Assembly (NCBI GenBank): GCA_945787585.1
Contig: CALZIG010000044.1
Coordinates: 1 to 11,729 of the forward strand
Length of the DNA stretch: 11,729 nucleotides
Direction: 5' to 3'
Source: an uncultured Gammaproteobacteria bacterium
Lineage (GTDB): Bacteria > Pseudomonadota > Gammaproteobacteria > SZUA-140
The position numbers and the translations under genes are program-made. Of the stretch, positions 7,152 through 11,729 are shown one piece after another. A model generated the notes under the pieces. That model was given only the letters and a program-made list of their open reading frames with translations, was not told the origin of the DNA and did no database searches. Position 1 is the stretch's first letter; each line of letters starts with the position of its first letter.

Positions 7152-7652
7152 ATGTCGATGCTAACCATTCTGCAATACCCCGATGAACGCCTCAAGCAGG
7201 TCGCCGCTGAAGTGAGCGTGTTTGATGACGCGTTGCGCACTTTTATTCATCAACTGGAAACGACCATGCGCGCCGGACCGGGTGGGGTGGGTATCGCCGC
7301 CCCTCAGGTCGGCCGGATTGAGCGCATCGCCATCGTCGATGTCTCGGCCAAAAAGAAGATCAAACAACACGGCCGACTGGTGCTGATTAACCCTGAAATT
7401 ACCGCATGGCAGGGATCAGTGGTCGGGCGCGAAGGCTGTATGTCCGTACCGGACTATACCGGCAACGTCGTCCGTGCCGAGACCATCACACTCACAGCAC
7501 AGGACGAGTTTGGTCAACCGCAGCAATTCGAAATGGAAGGTTTTGAGGCGCGCGCCGTACAGCATGAGCTAGACCACCTTGACGGAATGCTGTTTCTCGA
7601 CCGGCTCGTCAGCCGCCGTAGTGATCTGTTTAAGCGTAAGGTTTATCAATAA
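7152..7652 (+). CDS. def: Peptide deformylase
   Basis: Peptide deformylase removes the N-formyl group from nascent proteins at the ribosome, using Fe2+ held by one Cys and two His. The 166-residue product has all three motifs: GVGIAAPQ (residues 45-52), EGCMS (94-98, ligand C96) and QHELDHLDG (137-145, ligands H138 and H142, catalytic E139). Motif II reads EGCMS where many enzymes have EGCLS, a conservative change. The typical gammaproteobacterial def sits beside fmt; here there is no fmt, so this may be a second, accessory deformylase. ATG 7158 is a possible alternative start, as no clear ribosome site separates the two. A probable terminator follows. Confidence 0.95.
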   Translation: MSMLTILQYPDERLKQVAAEVSVFDDALRTFIHQLETTMRAGPGGVGIAAPQVGRIERIAIVDVSAKKKIKQHGRLVLINPEITAWQGSVVGREGCMSVPDYTGNVVRAETITLTAQDEFGQPQQFEMEGFEARAVQHELDHLDGMLFLDRLVSRRSDLFKRKVYQ

Positions 7653-7713
7653 CCGTTGCTGCTAGCATCAGCAGTGGTACTGAAAGTTGAGTATCAGGTA
7701 TCACTTTTCTAGT

Positions 7714-7767
7714 GGCCACGGGTATCAAGTACAGCGCTGCTTTCAGTTGTCTGTAGGCCCTTTTTTT
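7714..7767 (+). terminator. Probable intrinsic terminator after def
   Basis: TACAG (7730-7734) pairs with CTGTA (7751-7755), and a GGCC (7714-7717) on the left can pair with GGCC (7756-7759) on the right across an asymmetric internal loop. Seven T follow (7761-7767). The stem is imperfect, but the T-run and its position about 110 bases after def fit a terminator. It also marks the change from moderate-GC to AT-rich sequence. Confidence 0.5.
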
Positions 7768-7872
7768 ACTTCTCGCTACCTTTGAACGTAAGCATACTAA
7801 TCCAGTGGATATGGATTTAGTCTCAGATGGTGTATGAATAATACATATGGTATATATAGAGAAGTAAACGAT

Positions 7873-7891
7873 AGATGGGAGTTTCCCGTCT
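7873..7891 (+). promoter_or_regulatory. Hairpin over the first ATG of the membrane-protein gene
   Basis: AGATGGGA (7873-7880) pairs with TCCCGTCT (7884-7891) around a GTT loop, eight pairs with one G-T. It encloses the ATG at 7875. No T-tract follows, so it is not a terminator. It either limits translation from 7875 or belongs to the leader of a downstream start (7902 or 7932). Confidence 0.4.
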
Positions 7892-8540
7892 ACTTACTGT
7901 TATGCATTTAAAATATCGGGCGCTGGAGAATATGAATTACCTTAGAAGGCTGTGGCAATGGATAATGAAACCATGGCCTTTGCATATGTTTCCTTTAGCT
8001 ATATATTTTCACTTCTATGTCATCGATGTATTTCCTGAGAATATCGAAGTCATAAATTTGTGGGTCAGCACCATATTTCAGTTAGTTGGAGGTATTCTTA
8101 TTCTCGTTGCTATAGATGGGAATTTGAATGTAATCTCGAATAGTTCTATAAAAAATACTATTCTAGGATGGTTTAGGGAGTTCCCCCGAAAGGCTAGGCA
8201 TCATAGTATTGAGGGGGGAGGGAAATTTATTTCACTGTCTGGTGGAAAAGCTAGGCTGTCATTTACCCCAAGCATGGATACATTAGATAAAAAAGTAGAG
8301 TATTTATTTCAAGAAATAAAGCGCCTTGATGAACAGCAGAATGAAGTAAGAAAAGAGGTCCACGAGAGAATTCACAAATCAGAGAAAAGAATTTTATCTA
8401 TTGAAAAAATGCATGGGCAGGAAATTAAGGAAATAAAAAACAAGCTAAGTAAAGTGCTTGTTGGTAGTGTTAAAGTCGAAGTTTTTGGTGTGCTTTGTGT
8501 CGTCTACGGTCTTATTATTCCCGTGATATGGTATGCCTAA
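7875..8540 (+). CDS. Hypothetical three-TM membrane protein with cytoplasmic coiled coil
   Basis: I do not recognise this family. The 221-residue product has two N-terminal hydrophobic segments (about residues 35-53 and 59-80), a soluble stretch of about 115 residues, and a C-terminal hydrophobic segment (199-220) that ends the protein. Residues about 136-194 are rich in E, K, R, Q with a heptad-like pattern and should form a long coiled coil. Basic residues before TM1 (RRLWQW) and after TM2 (REFPRKARHH) predict the N-terminus and the coiled coil in the cytoplasm by the positive-inside rule. The start is uncertain: ATG 7875 lies in a hairpin with a poor ribosome site, while ATG 7932 has GGAG three bases upstream and still includes both TMs. 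Codon use is AT-rich, matching the next gene, with which it may form a two-gene module; that pairing is inferred from position and composition only. Confidence 0.7.
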   Translation: MGVSRLLTVMHLKYRALENMNYLRRLWQWIMKPWPLHMFPLAIYFHFYVIDVFPENIEVINLWVSTIFQLVGGILILVAIDGNLNVISNSSIKNTILGWFREFPRKARHHSIEGGGKFISLSGGKARLSFTPSMDTLDKKVEYLFQEIKRLDEQQNEVRKEVHERIHKSEKRILSIEKMHGQEIKEIKNKLSKVLVGSVKVEVFGVLCVVYGLIIPVIWYA

Positions 8541-8596
8541 CAGGGGCCTAGAGACTGACTGTTTTTGTCGTTGTTACTCTAAAATTAACGGTTCAG

Positions 8597-8636
8597 GCTA
8601 AATGTTAGCGGTGCAACATAATCATACTCCTTAGCC
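8597..8636 (+). promoter_or_regulatory. TTAGC repeat cluster upstream of the ATPase gene
   Basis: GCTAA-ATG-TTAGC (8597-8609) is a perfect inverted repeat with a 3-base spacer, and a third TTAGC begins at 8631. GGCTAA (8596-8601) also pairs with TTAGCC (8631-8636). A TAAAAT (8580-8585) that could be a -10 box lies just upstream, which would put the dyad near the transcription start as an operator. The cluster sits 22-61 bases before the ATPase ATG. Function is inferred from layout. Confidence 0.4.
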
Positions 8637-8657
8637 GCACAAAATTACGGAAAGTAT

Positions 8658-10268
8658 ATGAAGGTTAAAAGAATTAGATTGAAAAATGGTTATAAAAGGT
8701 TTCATGACCTTACCATTGATCTTGGAGATAACCCTAAAAGAATAATTGCTCTAGTAGGAGGCAATGGATGCGGAAAAAGTAGTGTTTTAGATGGAATGCT
8801 GTTTCACAGTCAAGCACATCATGGGCTAGGAAGTAAAGGCAGCAAAGATCATCAGTACCACTCTATGCATAAAACCCCTAATTTTAATCATTCAAATGTA
8901 GAAATAGAATTTGATCAGGGGTTATATTCTACCGTTACGAATCAAAAAAGAGCAGATGGTAAAGAAGGCACAATTTTTTCCTTTAGAAGTCCGTACCGTT
9001 TCAATAGTAATTTAAAAGTAATTCAGTCAAAAGCCACTAGTGAAATCAAGTTAAATAATTATGGCGCCAGTCTATCAGCTGATTTAGATGAAAAAATGGA
9101 AGAAAATTATCGGCGACTATATGTTAGATACAATAAATATTTAAATGCAGAGGATTGCCGGCCCAGTGAGGCAAAACTAAAGATAATTGGCGACCTAAAT
9201 GATGCTTTGAAAAATTGCCTAGACCTAGAAATAACCAGCATTGGAGATATAGAAGCATCAGAAGGGACTCTCTATTTTTCTAAATCCGACCATCCTACCG
9301 ATTTTGATTTCAATGTTTTATCTTCTGGAGAGAAAGAAGTAGTTGATATCCTACTTGATCTTTACTTAAGACAAGACGAGTATGCTGATACTGTTTTTCT
9401 AATCGATGAACCAGAACTGCATATAAATACATCCATACAGAAGAAACTTCTACTTGAAATAAACAAAATGGTGGGTGAAAACTGTCAAATTTGGATAGCA
9501 ACGCATAGCATTGGTTTTTTACGTGCATTGCAAGATGATCTTAATAGTGAGTGTCAGATAGTTTACTTTCCTACTGGAATCGATTTAGCAGCTAATCAAT
9601 ATACTATTACACCAGCAACTAAAACGCGTGCAAAATGGATGGAAATATTTGAAACAGCACTAGATGACCTTGCTGGCTTAGTTAGTCCAAATAGAATTAT
9701 TTATTGTGAAGGAAAAGACGTGCCAGGCGCAGGTGGCGCAGATATGGGTTTGGACGCAAAAGTATTCAACAACATCTTTTCTGAAAAAAGACATGACACT
9801 CTCTTTGTATCAAGTGGAGGAAATACCGAATTAGATCAACGTAGTGAAATCGCTATAGCAATTTTGACAAAAGTATTTTCAGAAATAGAGATTTTGGTGC
9901 TAAAAGATAGGGATATGTCCTCCGGGAAACAGAACGATGAGAATGACAGGCAGGTGTATTTACAAAACAATCCTAGTAATCATAGAGTCTTAAAGAGGTG
10001 GGAAGTTGAAAATTATCTTTATGATAAAGAAGTCTTAAAAGAATATTGCGCTAAAAATAGTCTTGTTTTTGATGAAGAAGAATATGATAAATTTGTAACC
10101 GATATTGATAATCAAAACCTAAAAGATGACACAGGCAGAATTAAAAACTATTGCGGTATTAACACAAGCATTAATGCAGAGCAGTTTAAGATAACTTTGT
10201 CGGAGTGCATTAACGAGGATATGAGTGTTTTTTTAGAACTGGAGAACTGTATATTCAGCAGAGAATAA
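8658..10268 (+). CDS. ABC/RecF-type ATPase fused to a TOPRIM-like nuclease domain (OLD / DUF4435 / PARIS-like)
   Basis: A 536-residue cytosolic protein in two parts. Residues 1-330 form an SMC/RecF/OLD-type ATPase: Walker A GGNGCGKS (34-41), signature LSSGEKE (221-227), Walker B TVFLIDEPELH (245-255) with catalytic E251, and the switch motif ATHS (281-284). Only a short helical insertion separates Walker A and the signature, so there is no long coiled coil as in SMC. Residues about 340-536 look TOPRIM-like: IIYCEGKD (347-354, general-base-type E351), SSGGNTEL (385-392), LKDRDMS (415-421, acidic pair D417/D419), and RWEVENYLYD (447-456), which resembles the R-E-x-ENYLLD element of DUF4435. This architecture occurs in OLD nucleases, Gabija GajA and the AriA/AriB pair of PARIS, all anti-phage. 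At 536 residues it is shorter than I would expect for an AriA-AriB fusion. A GGA six bases before the ATG supports the start. Nuclease activity and a defence role are inferences. Confidence 0.82.
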   Translation: MKVKRIRLKNGYKRFHDLTIDLGDNPKRIIALVGGNGCGKSSVLDGMLFHSQAHHGLGSKGSKDHQYHSMHKTPNFNHSNVEIEFDQGLYSTVTNQKRADGKEGTIFSFRSPYRFNSNLKVIQSKATSEIKLNNYGASLSADLDEKMEENYRRLYVRYNKYLNAEDCRPSEAKLKIIGDLNDALKNCLDLEITSIGDIEASEGTLYFSKSDHPTDFDFNVLSSGEKEVVDILLDLYLRQDEYADTVFLIDEPELHINTSIQKKLLLEINKMVGENCQIWIATHSIGFLRALQDDLNSECQIVYFPTGIDLAANQYTITPATKTRAKWMEIFETALDDLAGLVSPNRIIYCEGKDVPGAGGADMGLDAKVFNNIFSEKRHDTLFVSSGGNTELDQRSEIAIAILTKVFSEIEILVLKDRDMSSGKQNDENDRQVYLQNNPSNHRVLKRWEVENYLYDKEVLKEYCAKNSLVFDEEEYDKFVTDIDNQNLKDDTGRIKNYCGINTSINAEQFKITLSECINEDMSVFLELENCIFSRE

Positions 10269-10274
10269 ATGAAG

Positions 10275-10306
10275 AGTCAACGGGCACAATACATATACCC
10301 TTGACT
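10275..10306 (+). terminator. Hairpin just after the ATPase gene
   Basis: AGTCAA plus GGG (10275-10280, 10282-10284) pair with CCC plus TTGACT (10298-10306), nine pairs with one bulged C and a 13-base loop. It starts seven bases after the stop codon. No U-tract follows, so it is a 3'-end hairpin candidate and not a classical intrinsic terminator. Confidence 0.4.
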
Positions 10307-10377
10307 TAAGTATCGAGTATCGTTTTACGTAAATATACATAAATCTCCCTTTTTACCTTTTCATGTATACTGAGTTA

Positions 10378-10398
10378 ACACGCACTAATATCCCGTGT
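10378..10398 (+). promoter_or_regulatory. Small leader hairpin upstream of the rimK-like gene
   Basis: ACACG (10378-10382) pairs with CGTGT (10394-10398) around an 11-base loop, about 50 bases before the start codon. A TATACT (10366-10371) directly upstream could be a -10 box, though no good -35 is visible. A five-pair stem alone is weak evidence. Confidence 0.25.
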
Positions 10399-10435
10399 AA
10401 AAGTATGACATCTAGTAACATCTTCGAAGTAACTC

Positions 10436-10440
10436 AGGAG
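10436..10440 (+). promoter_or_regulatory. Shine-Dalgarno of the rimK-like gene
   Basis: AGGAG lies seven bases before the ATG at 10448, an optimal arrangement that confirms the start. Confidence 0.8.
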
Positions 10441-10447
10441 TAGCGTT

Positions 10448-11632
10448 ATGAAACTAGCAATCTTATCGTGCGGTCCGAATTCATACAGTACACGACGACT
10501 AAAAGAGGCGGCTGAGTCTCGTGGTCATAAAGTAAAAGTATTGAATACTTTGAAGTTTGCGATTGATCTTGAACGCGGATCACCCGATCTCTATTACCAG
10601 CAAAAGCAGCTTAGTCACTACGATGCAGTGCTACCGCGCATCGGTGCTTCCATTACTTACTACGGTACCGCGGTTGTTCGCCAGTTTCAGGAGATGGGTG
10701 TGTTCTGTGCGAATAGTGCCCACGGGATTCTTAATTCGCGCGATAAACTGCGCAGTTTACAGATTTTAAGCCGTCACCATATCGGCATCCCGAAGACAAA
10801 CTTTGTGAACCACAAGAAAGATGTACTGCCTGCGATTCAGCGTGTCGGTGGGGCGCCCGTTATTATCAAACTGATCGAAGGTACTCAGGGTATTGGTGTG
10901 CTGCTGGCAGAAAGCACCAAGTCCGCCGAAGCGATCATCGAACTCTTGCAGAGTCAGAAACAGAATGTGCTGGTGCAAAAATTTGTGGCTGAGAGTAAAG
11001 GTAAAGATATCCGTGCGCTGGTGGTCGGTGATCGTGTGGTTGCGGCGATGCGACGGGTCGCGCAGGGGCAGGAGTTTAGAAGCAATGTTCATCGTGGTGG
11101 CATCGCAGAGCCGGTTGAACTCGATGAACAGTATCGGGAAACCGCTGTACGTGCGGCGCAGATATTAGGATTACAGGTTGCGGGCGTTGATATGCTGGAA
11201 GGCGCTGACGGGCCACAAATAATGGAAGTGAACTCATCTCCCGGTCTGGAAGGCATTGAAAAATGTACCCAACTTGATATCGCCGGTGCTATCACGGATT
11301 ACATCGCGGCCCAGGTCGATTTCCCGGAAATAGATATCAGACAGCGCCTGACAGTCAGTCGCGGCTACGGGATTAGTGATATTGTTATCCCTGCTGAATC
11401 AAATCTGGTGGGCAAGAGCATCACTGAGTCGGGACTATTGGAACAGGATATCAACGTGCTGGATATCTCCCGGGGTAATAAAGTGATCCCCAATCCAAAA
11501 GATTCAAGAATCCTTGAGCCGGACGACAAACTGCTCTGTTTTGGCAAACTGGAGTCAATGAGATCACTAGTACCGGCGAGTACGCGCCGTAAACGCAAAC
11601 CAAAGATCCAGCAGCTTAAGGACGATTCCTGA
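10448..11632 (+). CDS. rimK: RimK-family ATP-grasp glutamate ligase with C-terminal RCK_C domain
   Basis: RimK adds glutamates to the C-terminus of ribosomal protein S6 and can make poly-alpha-glutamate. Residues 1-95 are the N-terminal RimK fold. Residues about 96-290 are the ATP-grasp domain, with SRDKLRSLQIL (98-108), VIIKLIEGTQGIGV (138-151, ATP-binding K141 and glycine-rich loop), VAGVDML (244-250) and the metal-binding IMEVNSSPGLEGIE (258-271; E260, N262). E. coli RimK is 300 residues and ends near here. This protein continues with residues about 303-372 (GISDIVIPAESNLVGKSI, INVLDI, ILEPDDKLLCFG), the pattern of RCK_C/TrkA-C domains that bind small regulatory ligands in potassium channels and transporters. 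A basic tail (RRKRKPK) ends the 394-residue chain. The extra domain suggests ligand-gated ligase activity. Codon use returns to that of the core genome. S6 as substrate is assumed from the family. Confidence 0.9.
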   Translation: MKLAILSCGPNSYSTRRLKEAAESRGHKVKVLNTLKFAIDLERGSPDLYYQQKQLSHYDAVLPRIGASITYYGTAVVRQFQEMGVFCANSAHGILNSRDKLRSLQILSRHHIGIPKTNFVNHKKDVLPAIQRVGGAPVIIKLIEGTQGIGVLLAESTKSAEAIIELLQSQKQNVLVQKFVAESKGKDIRALVVGDRVVAAMRRVAQGQEFRSNVHRGGIAEPVELDEQYRETAVRAAQILGLQVAGVDMLEGADGPQIMEVNSSPGLEGIEKCTQLDIAGAITDYIAAQVDFPEIDIRQRLTVSRGYGISDIVIPAESNLVGKSITESGLLEQDINVLDISRGNKVIPNPKDSRILEPDDKLLCFGKLESMRSLVPASTRRKRKPKIQQLKDDS

Positions 11633-11644
11633 ATAAAGGCTTTG

Positions 11645-11719
11645 ATGGTGCTGACATTGTTATTCCTCGGCGTAGTAATGTTGGTGAAAAAAAGGGTTTC
11701 AGGTTTCTTTCAAGAGTAA
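11645..11719 (+). CDS. Possible tiny hydrophobic peptide (24 aa), low confidence
   Basis: An ATG with AAAGG five bases upstream opens a frame of 24 residues: MVLTLLFLGVVMLVKKRV then SGFFQE. It would be a single membrane span with a basic edge. It starts 12 bases after the rimK-like stop. Such short frames arise easily by chance. An overlapping frame also stays open to the window end and contains DIVIP..SN, similar to the RCK_C start of the preceding gene, so the DNA could instead be part of something else. Confidence 0.2.
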   Translation: MVLTLLFLGVVMLVKKRVSGFFQE

Positions 11720-11729
11720 TACATATATC

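Larger units (their letters stand above)
7768..10447. other. AT-rich accessory insert between def and the rimK-like gene
   Basis: Base composition and codon use change sharply here. The two genes inside use AGA/AGG arginine, ATA isoleucine, TTA leucine and AAA lysine freely, while genes on both sides use CGC/CGT, ATC/ATT, CTG and a lower share of A+T. Both genes are on the plus strand with 117 bases between them. I see no integrase, transposase, tRNA or convincing flanking direct repeats, so the insertion route is unknown. The right border is approximate: composition returns to that of the flank at the rimK-like gene. Confidence 0.6.

Noticed and set aside
8581..8650. The repeats before the ATPase gene looked a little like an integron attC site.
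   Set aside because: The conserved GTTRRRY / RYYYAAC ends do not fall in the right places, no integrase is present, and the structure does not fold like attC.
7653..8657. Possible retron or CRISPR-type RNA in the gaps around the membrane-protein gene.
   Set aside because: There is no reverse transcriptase, no regularly spaced repeats, and the hairpins found are short.
8658..10268. Naming the ATPase gene as a PARIS AriA-AriB fusion or as GajA.
   Set aside because: Motifs fit the broad group, but length and the absent partner genes (no UvrD-like gajB, no separate ariB) do not allow a specific name.
10324..10333. TTTACGTAAA, a perfect 10-base palindrome upstream of the rimK-like gene.
   Set aside because: Short AT-rich palindromes are common, and it has no clear promoter context, so I do not call it an operator.
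7840..11726. AATACATAT occurs at 7840, 10288 and 11718, on both sides of the AT-rich insert, suggesting attachment-site repeats.
   Set aside because: Nine AT-rich bases recur by chance many times in a window this long; there is no extended identity, integrase or tRNA beside them.

Overview
The window looks like a chromosomal segment of a gammaproteobacterium. The basis is gene content and order: bamD divergent from rluD-pgeF, as in many Gammaproteobacteria, together with a GlnB-type PII protein, a GcvR-like double-ACT protein and a RimK ligase. The core genes have moderate GC and use CGC/CGT arginine and CTG leucine codons. I cannot resolve the genus from sequence alone.

Layout. (1) 1-297: the C-terminal two thirds of a PII signalling protein (glnB), closed by an intrinsic terminator. 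(2) 295-3034, minus strand: a nitroreductase-family flavoprotein, the outer-membrane assembly lipoprotein BamD, and upstream of it a second BamD-like TPR lipoprotein carrying a C-terminal SPOR (peptidoglycan-binding) domain. (3) 3143-4862, plus strand: rluD and pgeF, overlapping by 23 bases, with a TTG start for pgeF. Any clpB, which often follows pgeF in this group, is absent here. (4) 4976-7652, plus strand: an ankyrin-repeat lipoprotein, a ZIP-family metal transporter, a double-ACT (GcvR-like) regulator and a peptide deformylase. A probable intrinsic terminator follows. (5) 7768-10447: a clearly AT-rich insert with different codon use (AGA, ATA, AAA, TTA common). It holds two genes not typical of the flanks: a three-TM membrane protein with a long cytoplasmic coiled coil, and a 536-residue protein joining an ABC/RecF-type ATPase to a TOPRIM-like nuclease half (OLD / DUF4435 / PARIS-like). 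(6) 10448-11632: a RimK-type ATP-grasp glutamate ligase with an extra C-terminal RCK_C (TrkA-C) domain. The last 97 bases hold no confident gene.

Function. The minus-strand genes and pgeF point to envelope assembly and peptidoglycan. The glnB and ACT-protein genes sense nitrogen and amino-acid status. The AT-rich pair is the best candidate for a poorly described system: an acquired ATPase-nuclease sensor/effector next to a membrane protein whose cytoplasmic coiled coil could be its partner, plausibly anti-phage. That role is inferred from domain architecture, codon use and position, not shown. Other items worth a look are the BamD-SPOR lipoprotein, the RimK-RCK_C fusion, and a set of TTAGC repeats just upstream of the ATPase gene.
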